Below, piece by piece: positions 9,604 through 20,600 of a stretch of 64,000 bases of DNA. How positions within the stretch are numbered: the first letter of the stretch is position 1; each line of letters starts with the position of its first letter. The stretch comes from Teredinibacter sp. KSP-S5-2. Its GTDB lineage: Bacteria > Pseudomonadota > Gammaproteobacteria > Pseudomonadales > Cellvibrionaceae. The stretch lies in NCBI RefSeq assembly GCF_032773895.1, contig NZ_CP120416.1, positions 1 to 64,000 on the forward strand. The letters are read 5' to 3'. The notes under the pieces are model-generated. The model saw only the letters and a list, made by a program, of their open reading frames with translations. It ran no database searches and had not been told where the DNA came from. The position numbers and the translations under genes were made by a program.

Positions 9604-11049
9604 TTATGAGCTTAATTTCTCTTTCAGTATGCGGTTTAGTTCCTGAGGGTTTGCCTGCCCTTTGGATAACTTCATAGCCTGACCAACAAAGAAACCGAGC
9701 ATTCTCGGTTGTTTGTCTTCTGCGGCATTTCTGTAGTTTTCCACCTGAGAAGGATTGTTGGCAATAACCTCGTCGACGATTTTTTCAATAGCGCCGGTAT
9801 CCGATACTTGTTTAAGCCCTTTTGCTTCAATAATCTCATCGGCAGAGCCTTCTCCATTCCACATCGCCTCAAAAACGGTTTTGGCGATTTTATTGGAGAT
9901 GGTTTGGTCTTTAATTCGGACAATCAAGCCTGCCAATTGTTCAGCGTTAACGGTGCTTTGGCTAATGGATTTTTCCTCTGAATTTAATCGGGCAGAAACT
10001 TCGCCCATTATCCAGTTGGCTACAAGCTTGGCGTCATCGCAGATTTTGGCAGTTTGCTCAAAGTACTCAGCCGTTGCTGCGTCGGCACTGAGGATATTGG
10101 CATCGTAACTGGATAGACCGTAGTTTTCCTCAAAGCGTTGTTTGCGCGCATCAGGTAATTCTGGCAGTTGCTTGCGAATTTCTTCGATGTAATCGTCATC
10201 CAGAATAACTGGCAATAAGTCCGGGCAGGGGAAGTAACGGTAGTCGTTGGCTTCTTCTTTGGAGCGCATAGCGCGTGCGGTATGTGTATCTCCGTCGTAA
10301 AGGCGGGTTTCTTGTGTGATCTTGCCGCCGTCTTCCAGAACTTCTATTTGTCTTTCCACTTCCTGCAAAATGCAGCGCTCCATAAAGCGGAAGGAGTTCA
10401 GGTTTTTGGTTTCGGTACGTGTGCCGAATTTCTCTTCGCCCTTTAAGCGGACAGAAATGTTTACATCGAAACGCATGGAGCCTTGAGACATTTCGCCGTC
10501 GCATATTCCCAAAGACGTCACCAGTGAGTGCAGCTTGCGGGCAAAAGCCACTGCTTCTTCGGCGCTGCGCATATCGGGCTCGGTCACAACTTCAATCAGC
10601 GGTGTGCCCGCCCGGTTTAAGTCGATACCGGACATGCCATGGTAGTCTTCGTGCAGAGATTTTCCTGCATCCTCTTCCAGGTGGGCATGGTGAAGACGAA
10701 TACGTTTTTCCGTCCCGTTTTCAAGCTGAATATCAACATGACCGCCGTTTACGATCGGCTCTTCCAGCTGTGTTGTTTGGTAGCCTTTTGGCAGGTCGGG
10801 GTAAAAATAGTTTTTCCGTTCGAATACCGAACGTTTACCAATTTCTGCATCAACAGCTAAACCAAACATGGTGGCAAAGCGAAATGCCTGCTCATTGGCA
10901 ACGGGTAAAGTACCCGGCATCGCCAGGTCGAGTGCGCTGGCCTGAGTATTGGGTTCCGCACCAAAGGCGATGCTTGAACCGGAGAATATTTTGGTTTTAG
11001 TGGCCAATTGGACGTGAATTTCCAGGCCAATAACAGTTTCCCATTCCAT
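9604..11049 (-). CDS. gatB: Asp/Glu-tRNA amidotransferase subunit B
   Basis: A 481-residue subunit of the GatCAB complex, which converts misacylated Glu-tRNA(Gln) or Asp-tRNA(Asn) to Gln-tRNA or Asn-tRNA. The N-terminal [14 protein letters not shown] and the [14 protein letters not shown] kinase-domain motif are diagnostic, as is the C-terminal helical tRNA-binding YqeY-like region (about 330-481). It is the last gene of gatC-gatA-gatB, 2 bp after gatA. Presence of the complex suggests that the organism makes at least one amide aminoacyl-tRNA indirectly. Confidence 0.97.
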   Translation of the reverse strand: MEWETVIGLEIHVQLATKTKIFSGSSIAFGAEPNTQASALDLAMPGTLPVANEQAFRFATMFGLAVDAEIGKRSVFERKNYFYPDLPKGYQTTQLEEPIVNGGHVDIQLENGTEKRIRLHHAHLEEDAGKSLHEDYHGMSGIDLNRAGTPLIEVVTEPDMRSAEEAVAFARKLHSLVTSLGICDGEMSQGSMRFDVNISVRLKGEEKFGTRTETKNLNSFRFMERCILQEVERQIEVLEDGGKITQETRLYDGDTHTARAMRSKEEANDYRYFPCPDLLPVILDDDYIEEIRKQLPELPDARKQRFEENYGLSSYDANILSADAATAEYFEQTAKICDDAKLVANWIMGEVSARLNSEEKSISQSTVNAEQLAGLIVRIKDQTISNKIAKTVFEAMWNGEGSADEIIEAKGLKQVSDTGAIEKIVDEVIANNPSQVENYRNAAEDKQPRMLGFFVGQAMKLSKGQANPQELNRILKEKLSS

Positions 11050-11051
11050 GA

Positions 11052-12518
11052 TTAGTTCGCCTCCCCGTTAACCATTGCTGGAGCCAGCGTGTGGAAGTTG
11101 GTTTCAAGTTGATACTGATGGGCAAAATTCAACAGCGCAGCTTCGCTAAAAACGTTGCCGATTAACTGCAAGCCAACAGGCTTGTTGTCTGCCAGTCCAC
11201 AAGGAATGGACATGCCCGGTAAACCTGCCAGGTTGGTGGCGATGGTGTAAATATCTTCCAGATACATGGCAACCGGGTCACTGCTTTTTGCACCAAACTC
11301 AAACGCCGGGGATGGTGAGGTTGGTCCCATAATGACATCCACCTCTTTAAATGCATCAATAAAATCCTGCTTGATCAATCGGCGCACGCGCATGGCTTTG
11401 CGGTAGTAAGCATCGTAGTAGCCGGCAGAGAGTGCATAGGTGCCGACCAGAATACGACGTTTCACCTCGTTACCGAAGCCTTCACCGCGAGAGCGCTTAT
11501 ACATGTCTTCCAAATCTTTTGGATCTGCACAGCGGTGACCATAGCGAACACCGTCAAAGCGGGACAGGTTGGCGGAGCATTCGGCTGGTGCAATGACATA
11601 GTATGCCGGTACGGCAAGGTGAGTATGAGGCAGGGAGATACTTTTTACCTTTGCGCCCATGGATTCGTATTGCTTAATTGCGGCTTCCACGGCCTGCTGG
11701 GTGCCTGATGATAGACCTTCACCAAAATACTCTTTGGGCACACCTATGGTTTTGCCTGCAATTGAATTGGCCAGTGTTGCTGTGTAATCCGGCACGGGTT
11801 CGTCAATACAGGTGGAATCTTTTGCATCAAAACTGGCCATCGCATTCAACATGATCGCAGAGTCTTCTGCTGTGCGGGTCATGGTGCCCCCCTGATCCAG
11901 GCTGGAGGCGAAAGCAATCATGCCCCAGCGTGACACTCGGCCGTACGTTGGTTTCAGACCGGTGATACCACATAGCGAAGCGGGTTGTCGGATTGAGCCG
12001 CCTGTGTCCGTTGCTGTTGCGCCCGGCGCCAATCGTGCGGCGATACAGGCTGCTGAACCACCGGATGACCCTCCCGGTACACAGTTTGTGTCCCAAGGGT
12101 TTTTTACTGGGCCGTAGTAACTGGTTTCGTTGGAAGAGCCCATGGCGAACTCGTCCATATTGGTTTTACCCAGGCTGACGGCACCGGCATTCGCAAAATT
12201 TTCAACCACGGTGGCATCGTATGGTGGAACGAAATTGTCCAGCATTTTTGAGCCACAGCTTGTGCGTATGCCGTTGGTACAAAAAATATCTTTGTGGGCG
12301 ATGGGGACACCTAAGAGCGCGCCGGTTTCGCCTGCAGCCAATTTTTGGTCTGCTGCTGCCGCTTGGGCAAGTGCTGCTTCGTCATTTATTGTGATAAAAC
12401 TGTTGAGCGTTTTATCTAGATTATTAATTCTGTCGAGAAAATATTGCGTAATTTCCGTCGACGAAAATTCTTTGTCTTGTAGTTTTTTGCTTATTTCGGC
12501 AATGGTTAAATTGTGCAT
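11052..12518 (-). CDS. gatA: Asp/Glu-tRNA amidotransferase subunit A
   Basis: A 488-residue amidase-signature enzyme, the glutaminase of GatCAB, that releases ammonia for transfer to tRNA-bound Asp or Glu. The catalytic Lys-cisSer-Ser triad is visible as K76 (GVPIAHKD), S151 (PGGSSGGS) and nucleophile S175 ([10 protein letters not shown]). Length matches the family. It sits between gatC (51-bp gap) and gatB (2-bp gap) in one operon. Confidence 0.97.
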   Translation of the reverse strand: MHNLTIAEISKKLQDKEFSSTEITQYFLDRINNLDKTLNSFITINDEAALAQAAAADQKLAAGETGALLGVPIAHKDIFCTNGIRTSCGSKMLDNFVPPYDATVVENFANAGAVSLGKTNMDEFAMGSSNETSYYGPVKNPWDTNCVPGGSSGGSAACIAARLAPGATATDTGGSIRQPASLCGITGLKPTYGRVSRWGMIAFASSLDQGGTMTRTAEDSAIMLNAMASFDAKDSTCIDEPVPDYTATLANSIAGKTIGVPKEYFGEGLSSGTQQAVEAAIKQYESMGAKVKSISLPHTHLAVPAYYVIAPAECSANLSRFDGVRYGHRCADPKDLEDMYKRSRGEGFGNEVKRRILVGTYALSAGYYDAYYRKAMRVRRLIKQDFIDAFKEVDVIMGPTSPSPAFEFGAKSSDPVAMYLEDIYTIATNLAGLPGMSIPCGLADNKPVGLQLIGNVFSEAALLNFAHQYQLETNFHTLAPAMVNGEAN

Positions 12519-12569
12519 TTTGTTTCCAGCCGGTGATTGGATAGGAATGTTTTCTGTAACTATTTTTTA

Positions 12570-12851
12570 TTAGTCGATGACTTTGGGAACCAGGTAAAGC
12601 CCATCTTCGGTTGCTGGAGCAATTGCCTGGAATTTTTCCCGTTGGTTGCCCTCGGTTATTTCGTCTGCACGCAGTCTTTGCACTGCATCAAGGGGATGGG
12701 CCATCGGCGCGACACCATCGGTGTCAGCCGCTTGCAGTTGATCAACCAGATTAATAACATCGGTGATGCTTTTGGCGGTTTCTTCCAAGGTTGCCTGGTC
12801 TACATGCAGTCGAGCCAGATTGGAAAGCTTTTCAATATCGGAAGGGTTCAC
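12570..12851 (-). CDS. gatC: Asp/Glu-tRNA amidotransferase subunit C
   Basis: A 93-residue small subunit that wraps around GatA and GatB to stabilise the complex. The family pattern I..LA.L.......E.....T.II..VD.L...DT..V.PM.HP is clear. The start is GTG with a good AGGAG site 7 bases upstream. It is first in the gatCAB operon and divergent from mreB across a 243-bp gap in which I could not place promoters confidently. Confidence 0.95.
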   Translation of the reverse strand: MNPSDIEKLSNLARLHVDQATLEETAKSITDVINLVDQLQAADTDGVAPMAHPLDAVQRLRADEITEGNQREKFQAIAPATEDGLYLVPKVID

Positions 12852-13052
12852 TGAGAATCTCCTAAATGCGGTCGTACTAGTTGCGACCCGATTTATCTCA
12901 CAGGATCTTAAAAGCGGGCTAAGTTACCACATTTGTGCCTTGCTCTAAATCCCCGGCGTTGTTACAGTGCGTCAATTTGCTGCAAACGCCCGCTTGGTGG
13001 GGACTTGAATCATAATCAAAGGCGTATTTGCTCAATTATTCAGCTAATCTAA

Positions 13053-14117
<1,065 letters not shown>

Positions 14118-14199
14118 GCCGGGTTATTCCTGTTTGCTTCTGGTTGTGTTGTACAGTGTAGCTTGTTAACTTCTATTCATCTTTGCGGGAGATAGAGCA

Positions 14200-15036
14200 A
14201 TAAAACCCTTATTCGGACAAAAACCTTCTCCCGCTGTCCGCTCGACAGCGCTTGTCTTCGTTTCTTTGGGTATTGCTCTGGCATATATTTATACGGACTG
14301 GTTCGACTTCCTGAAAGGTAAGGCCGTGGATTATTCAGCGCCCTTTTATTGGGTGACGGATCTTGCCGATGAAGCTGAGGACTGGGCTGATAACCGCATG
14401 ATGTCCCGTGCTCGTCTGATTCAGGAAAACGAACAATTGAGGACCGAGCTTCTGGTTCACAAGCGTAAACTGCAGCAGATGGCATCTCTTGCTGCGGAAA
14501 ATGTGCGTTTGCGTGAGCTTCTCAATTCGGCTGAAAGCCTGAATGACCGAGTGTTGATCACTGAGCTGATCGGTGTGTCGCCGGACCCGATGGTACATAA
14601 GGTCATTGTTAACAGAGGCAGTGATCACGGCGTCTACAAAGGGCAGGCTTTGTTGGATGCTTCGGGCCTGATGGGGCAGGTGGTGGAGGTTGGCAACCAA
14701 AGCGCTCAAGTCCTGTTGATTACCGATGTCACTCACGCTTTACCTGTGCAGATTAACCGCAATGGTGTCCGCCTGATTGCCGAGGGAATTGGTGACCTGT
14801 ATCAGCTGGAAATCAATCATATCTCCAATACGACCGATATTCGCGTTGGTGACCTGTTGGTCAGCTCTGGTTTAGGGCAACGTTTCCCGGTGGGCTATCC
14901 CGTTGCGGAAATTACCGAAATTATTGTTGATCCAGGCAGACCTTTTGTCCGTGCGCTAGCTCGTCCTAAAGCGGAACTGAATAGAAGCCGTCATGTGCTG
15001 TTAGTCTTTGATCCTACCCTGGCGGAGCAGGGCTAA
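14200..15036 (+). CDS. mreC: Rod shape-determining protein MreC (apparent ATA start)
   Basis: MreC is a bitopic inner-membrane protein whose periplasmic domain activates the elongasome synthases PBP2/RodA. Visible are a transmembrane segment (about 16-32), a coiled coil (about 65-105) and the beta-barrel MreC fold ending near LLVFDP. The conserved N-terminus of gammaproteobacterial MreC (MKPLF or MKPIF) is encoded here as ATA AAA CCC TTA TTC from base 14200, with a GGGAG ribosome site at 14187-14191. There is no ATG, GTG or TTG between the upstream in-frame stop (14167) and a TTG at 14266, which would remove 22 residues including much of the membrane anchor. I therefore place the start at the ATA. 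If that is wrong, the coding region is 14266-15036 (256 residues). Confidence 0.85.
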   Translation: MKPLFGQKPSPAVRSTALVFVSLGIALAYIYTDWFDFLKGKAVDYSAPFYWVTDLADEAEDWADNRMMSRARLIQENEQLRTELLVHKRKLQQMASLAAENVRLRELLNSAESLNDRVLITELIGVSPDPMVHKVIVNRGSDHGVYKGQALLDASGLMGQVVEVGNQSAQVLLITDVTHALPVQINRNGVRLIAEGIGDLYQLEINHISNTTDIRVGDLLVSSGLGQRFPVGYPVAEITEIIVDPGRPFVRALARPKAELNRSRHVLLVFDPTLAEQG

Positions 15037-15530
15037 TGCCTTTGCATTCCAGTCAAAAGGGGTTGGGCGTTTTTGTGCTCCTCACCACTCTGGTCGGTTT
15101 GCTGGCTGCGATATTTCCTCTGTCCAGTTCGTTAAAGCCACTGCGCCCAGAATTACTTTGCCTGTTGGTGATTTACTGGGTTATCTGGGCACCACAGAAG
15201 GTTGGTATTCTCTACGCCTGGCTGGTTGGTCTGGTCCAAGACATCGTCGAAGGTGTCGTTTGGGGTGGCCATGCTATGGCTCTTGCGCTTGTTGCTTATG
15301 TCTGTGTGGTTTCCTACCAGCGGATTCGCAGCTATTCTGTCTGGCACCAGTCACTTTGGGTGTTTGTTTTAGTTGGTGTACACCAAGTCGTCGTAAACTG
15401 GATCCAGGGATTGGCCGGATACCATAGTCCTGCTCAGGTATTATTGTTATCTATCCTTTCCAGTGCGATGTTTTGGCCGTTGCTGTTTATATGTCTAAGG
15501 CAATTGCAGCGTCTATACCGGGTACACTAA
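15036..15530 (+). CDS. mreD: Rod shape-determining membrane protein MreD
   Basis: A 164-residue protein with five or so hydrophobic segments, typical of MreD (162 in E. coli), the integral membrane partner of MreC in the elongasome. Its ATG overlaps the mreC stop by one base (TAATG), which indicates translational coupling. Conserved features include RPELLCLLVIYW and the VGLVQDIVEG segment. Confidence 0.93.
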   Translation: MPLHSSQKGLGVFVLLTTLVGLLAAIFPLSSSLKPLRPELLCLLVIYWVIWAPQKVGILYAWLVGLVQDIVEGVVWGGHAMALALVAYVCVVSYQRIRSYSVWHQSLWVFVLVGVHQVVVNWIQGLAGYHSPAQVLLLSILSSAMFWPLLFICLRQLQRLYRVH

Positions 15531-15561
15531 CGAATATTTGTAATTGAAAGGGATTCTTTCT

Positions 15562-16149
15562 ATGTCATCCTATGATCTGTGCCTGGCTTCGCAGTCGCCG
15601 AGGCGGCGTGAACTGTTAACGCAAATTGGCGTCCGATATAAAGTGGTTCAGGTGGATGTAGAGGAAATTCGACAGCCTGCTGAATCGCCGATCGAGTATG
15701 TTCAACGTCTTGCCAGAGATAAATCCCATGCTGGATTCCAAGTTGGTGATGGCTTACCAACGTTGGGAGCTGATACCATAGTAGAGTATCGGGGTAAGGT
15801 GTTGGAAAAACCTGAGAATAAATCGGATTTTATGGCGATGTTTCAGCTTCTGTCCGGACAATGCCATCAGGTGCACACCGCCATTTGTATTACCCACAAT
15901 AATGCCGCTCAAGTAAAAGTGAACTCAACTGATGTTTATTTTCGACCAATAGAGCAGGTTGAGATTGAGGAGTACTGGCAGACCGGTGAGCCCAAAGACA
16001 AGGCCGGGGGCTACGGTATTCAGGGGTTGGGTGGAATATTTGTGGATCGTATTGTGGGCAGTTATTCCTCAGTGGTGGGTTTGCCCATCACCGAAACCGC
16101 AATACTATTAAAAGAATTTAATGTGCCTATTTGGCAACACGAGTCTTAG
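15562..16149 (+). CDS. Maf-family nucleoside triphosphate pyrophosphatase (YhdE-like)
   Basis: A 195-residue Maf protein, which hydrolyses dTTP/UTP or modified nucleotides to monophosphates and is linked to septum control and nucleotide-pool cleaning. The family signature LASQSPRRRELL lies near the N-terminus, followed by GADTIV and KDKAGGYGIQG. The ATG at 15562 has a GAAAGGG site at a good distance. A TTG further upstream (15544) is less likely. It lies in the conserved mreD-maf-rng order, where E. coli has yhdE. Confidence 0.93.
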   Translation: MSSYDLCLASQSPRRRELLTQIGVRYKVVQVDVEEIRQPAESPIEYVQRLARDKSHAGFQVGDGLPTLGADTIVEYRGKVLEKPENKSDFMAMFQLLSGQCHQVHTAICITHNNAAQVKVNSTDVYFRPIEQVEIEEYWQTGEPKDKAGGYGIQGLGGIFVDRIVGSYSSVVGLPITETAILLKEFNVPIWQHES

Positions 16150-16166
16150 ATGAAGCTCCGTGCATT

Positions 16167-17648
16167 ATGAGTGAAGAGATACTAATAAATTTTGGTCCGA
16201 CCGAAACCCGTGTCGCTCTGGTTGAAAATGGTGTTTTGCAGGAGGTCTACGTAGAGCGCGCCAGAAACAAGGGGTATGTGGGTAACTTGTATAAGGGCAA
16301 AGTTGTGCGTGTACTGCCAGGTATGCAAGCGGCTTTCGTCGATATTGGCCAGGAGCGTGCCGGCTTTATCCATGTTGCCGGGATTAATCCAATAAATGAA
16401 GATGGGATTGAAGAGCGCAGTAACCATGAAGCGGATATTCGCGATTTGCTGCGTGAGGGGCAGGAAGTTCTGGTTCAGGTGACCAAAGACCCTATCAGTT
16501 CCAAGGGCGCGCGTTTGACCACGCATCTTTCTGTCTCTGCCCGCTATCTGGTGTATATGCCTCATTCCGATCATATTGGTATTTCCAACCGGATCGAGGA
16601 TGAAGAGGAGCGTGAGCGTCTAAAAGGCATAGTACAAAAACTGGCCGACGAGTATGCAGAAGAATATCAGGGCGGTGGGTTTATCATTCGCACTGTTGCA
16701 GAAGGGGCAACCGAAGAAGAAATTCGGGCCGATATCCCGTTTGTCTTTAAGATATGGCATGACTTGGCAGACGATATTAAAAAAGCCAGAGCGCCCGCAC
16801 TTATTTACGAAGATTTACCATTATTCATGCGAACCATCCGGGATATTATGCGTCCCAATATTGAGCGGGTTCGAATTGATTCCAGAGAGTCTTTTCAGCG
16901 TATGGCAAAATTTGCCAAGCATTATGCTCCGGAAATCGGTAAATGCATTGAACACTACCCAGGTGAACGTCCGATCTTTGAACTCTTCGGTGTTGAGGAT
17001 GAGATTCAGCGTGCGCTAGAACCGAAAGTGATGCTCAAATCCGGCGGCTATCTGCTGGTAGAGCAGACTGAGGCTATGTCGACCATCGACGTGAATACCG
17101 GAGCTTATGTTGGTCATAGAAACCTGGAAGAAACCATTTTCAAGACCAATCTGGAGGCGGCTGCGGCAATCGCAAGGCAACTGCGGTTACGTAACCTGGG
17201 CGGTATTATCATTATCGATTTTATTGATATGCAGGACGCAGAGCATCAACGCCAGGTTTTACGAACGCTTGAAAAACATCTAGAAAAAGACCGGGCAAAA
17301 ACCAGTATCACTGGAGTGTCAGAGCTGGGCTTGGTGGAGATGACCCGTAAGCGAACCCGTGAGTCCCTTGGCAGAATGCTGTGTGAACCCTGTCCAGTGT
17401 GTCAGGGGCGAGGTTTGTTAAAAACACCGGAAACCATTTGTTACGAAATTTTCAGGGAGATACTGCGAGAATCCAGAACCTATGAAAATGAAAAGTTCAC
17501 GGTGTTGGCCTCTCAGTTGGTGATTGATCGTTTACTGGATGAAGAGTCGTCTAATGTGGCCGACCTTGAATCTTTTATTGGTAGAACAATCGAGTTTCAA
17601 GTGGAATCCCTCTATAGTCAGGAAGAATACGACATTGTTTTAGCGTGA
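16167..17648 (+). CDS. rng: Ribonuclease G
   Basis: A 493-residue endoribonuclease of the RNase E/G family that matures the 5' end of 16S rRNA and cleaves some mRNAs. It has an N-terminal S1 domain (about 38-125), the 5'-sensor/RNase H-like region, the catalytic Asp positions in STIDVNTG and IIIDFIDM, and the zinc-link cysteines in CEPCPVCQGRG. It is short, without the long RNase E scaffold, so RNase G rather than E. The ATG at 16167 is used; the frame is open upstream into the end of maf. Confidence 0.96.
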   Translation: MSEEILINFGPTETRVALVENGVLQEVYVERARNKGYVGNLYKGKVVRVLPGMQAAFVDIGQERAGFIHVAGINPINEDGIEERSNHEADIRDLLREGQEVLVQVTKDPISSKGARLTTHLSVSARYLVYMPHSDHIGISNRIEDEEERERLKGIVQKLADEYAEEYQGGGFIIRTVAEGATEEEIRADIPFVFKIWHDLADDIKKARAPALIYEDLPLFMRTIRDIMRPNIERVRIDSRESFQRMAKFAKHYAPEIGKCIEHYPGERPIFELFGVEDEIQRALEPKVMLKSGGYLLVEQTEAMSTIDVNTGAYVGHRNLEETIFKTNLEAAAAIARQLRLRNLGGIIIIDFIDMQDAEHQRQVLRTLEKHLEKDRAKTSITGVSELGLVEMTRKRTRESLGRMLCEPCPVCQGRGLLKTPETICYEIFREILRESRTYENEKFTVLASQLVIDRLLDEESSNVADLESFIGRTIEFQVESLYSQEEYDIVLA

Positions 17649-17673
17649 TATTAAGTCGTATAAGAGATTTATT

Positions 17674-20600
17674 TTGAAAAAGATCGTGGCGTCGGTATTG
17701 CCCAAAGTACAGTCTGTACCAGTGAGAACGGTTGTCCGCCGTTTTTGGGCGACTGTATTTGCCTGTGTTATTGCCGCGGCAGTTACGGTGCAACTCGGCC
17801 GGCAAGCATTTCCTCTTTTGAACGATTATAAAGACGTAATCGCTCACTCCTTTGGTAAACGTTTTAATGTGAATGCTTCTTTAGGTGGCATTTCTGCGAC
17901 ATGGAAAGGGCTTCGTCCAAAACTTGAACTTCATGATTTGGCTGTTCTGACTCCCGAAGGTGAATCAGTTTTTAGCGTCGGCCACGTAGTGGTTGAACTG
18001 AGTATTATCGACACCTTGTCTCGCTGGCGCTTGGCCTGGCGTGATATTGAATTTTACGATTTAAATGTGGCGTTGGAACAACGGGAAACCGGCCGCTGGG
18101 GAGTAAAAGGCTTTGTCTTCGAGCCCAAAAAGAATCAAGAGTTTTTACTAAAACGTCCACTCGATATCTTTCTAATAGGCCGCCATGTTGAAGTGGAAAA
18201 TGCGCTGCTGAATGTGCGTTTTAAAACCGGTCATCAAACCGAAATTTTGGTTCCTACCATTCTGCTGGAAAATGAAAAAGATTTTCACCGCATACAAGCC
18301 TACGCTGCGGTTGATACTGACGAAAAAGCGTTGAGCATGATTGTCGAAGGACAGGGAGACCCTCGTGATCCGACGAGTTTTAAGCCCAACGGTTACATTT
18401 CTCTAAAGGATTTCCCCTTGGAGCGGGTTACTGCGGCCGTAGGTGGTAAGTGGTGGCAGGAACTGGACAAGCAGCGTTGGCGTGATGGCTCCCGTTTAAA
18501 TCTGGAAGCCTGGTTTCGAGGGACACCTGAGAGCGGTGTAACGATTCGGGGCGACTTCGCGACTGATGGTATTCCATTAAGTTTTCCTGTTGACCTGGCG
18601 CTGCCGTCGTCGGTCAGCTCTCAGTTTACTGGGAAGTGGAAATTTGGTGAGGGCTGGCAAGTCACCTTGCAGCAGATGCAAGTGGCTTGGGAGAATTTTT
18701 CCGCACCGGAGGGCAATTTCAAATTATATGGAAATGCGGAAAAACCATTCGGTATTACAACAGATGCATTGATTATCGAAGACTGGGCCGATCTTCTGGC
18801 AAAGCTGGATTTGGCCGGGATCGCTGGCCAGTTGAGTAAATCCGAATCAGTTGAAAGTGATGTTCGCCGGGTATTTACCGAGTTAACCCCAAGGGGGCGA
18901 TTAAAAAATGTCGACTTCCAAGTTAGATCAAAAGATGACGGCTACTTTAAGTTGGGTGCTTACGTTGAAAATGGTCAGTCGGGTGTGTACATGGGGGTGC
19001 CGGGCTTTGAAGGCGTCAATGGTTATGTCGAGTTAACCGCGAAAGGCGGTTTTATTAACGTCGAAAGCCATCATGGTTTTTCGGTTAATTTACCGAAAGT
19101 GTTCCCTGAAAAACTATCCTACGATCGAGCAGAAGGGCAAGTAGCGTGGCAGGTGGATTTTGCCAAGAAAATCGCCCGGGTTAATTCTGGTCTATTGGAA
19201 GTCTCCAATAAAGATGAATTAGGTAAGGGGTATTTGAGTCTTTACTTGCCGTTTAATTCTGAAATCGGCGAGCCAACAATGACGCTCTCAGTTGGTGTTG
19301 AGCACTCGCTTACCAAATACCACCGTAAATATGTGCCGTTGCTTATTCCCAAACATTTATACGATTGGTTGGGCACGAGTATTGGTCAGGGAAGCGTGAG
19401 TAACGTTGGTTTTATTTATGATGGCTCTATAGATAAAAATCCCTCTTCCGATCCGACTATTCAGTTGGTAGGTGAAGTTCACAACGGAAACCTTGCCTTT
19501 GATGAAAACTGGCCAGAACTGAAAAATGTTTCAGGCACGTTGTTTTTAGATAACGAAAACCTGCAGGTGAATATTGATCAGGCTGTTTTGCTTGGGAATC
19601 GTTTAAACGACGCGCGCGTGGTCTTGGTTGATAACCCTCATGATCAAGGGCAGGCGCTGTCCATTCAAGGGGCGTTAGTCAGTAACGCCGGTGCAGCGAT
19701 GGAGCTGTTAAAAAACAGCCCTGTGCGTGATGCAATTGGATCGACGTTTGATAGCTGGGTTTTTGATGGCGATGTGTCGGCCGAGATTCAGCTGTTTGTC
19801 CCTTTGGATTCTAATGCTAAGGGCTTATCACAAGAGGTTCATGTCACATTTAATGACGCACACCTCAATATGGTGGATCTGGAACTGCAGATCGACAAAA
19901 TTAATGGTGACCTTACCTATTCGTCTGTTCACGGCATGACTTCAGAACACCTTGCAGGAAAAGTCTGGGGACGGGATGTCACTGCGCACATGGTTAGCCC
20001 TTTGGCCGAGAAAGTGGATCAAGCCCAGTACAATGACCCAGCCCGTGATATTGAAATTCGTTTTTCGGGTCCGGTTTCGGTTGCCAACGTTCGTGAATGG
20101 ACTGAGCGGCCCGAACTGTATTTTGCGGAAGGTGAAACAGAAATTTCAGGCGTGCTGACCATTCCATTTGAAGGTAGTCAGGAATATTCAGCGCGTATGA
20201 TTATGGTGTCAGACCTTAAGGGGGTTGAATTAGCGCTGCCCACTCCGTTGAAAAAAAATGCGGATGAAGCTCGTCCACTCGATATTGATATCAAAATTTT
20301 TGAGGACAAGGAAAGCTTTGATTTCCTCTACGAAAACACCATGCGCCTGATTGTTGAAAGTGGTGATAATAGAGAAGAAGCCGTGCAGTTGGCCATGGAA
20401 GTAGAGCCCAAGGCGATGGAGCCGGGAGTCTTTAATGTACACGGAAAGGTTCCGGGGTTCGATTTGGAAGAGTGGAATGAAGTTAAGAATAAATATTTTG
20501 AATATGAAACCATGCAGGCTCAGCAGCTGGGCATAGCTCTACCGGATGAAACTATACCTGTTCACATTTCTCTTGATATTACTTCGTGTTCTGTTGGTGG

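Noticed and set aside
10419-11000. 193-codon open frame on the plus strand opposite gatB
   Set aside because: It lies fully inside gatB in antisense, with no ribosome site or family resemblance. gatB is unmistakable.
14266-15036. mreC starting at TTG 14266
   Set aside because: It removes the conserved MKPLF-type N-terminus and much of the membrane helix, although it remains the fallback if ATA initiation is disproved.
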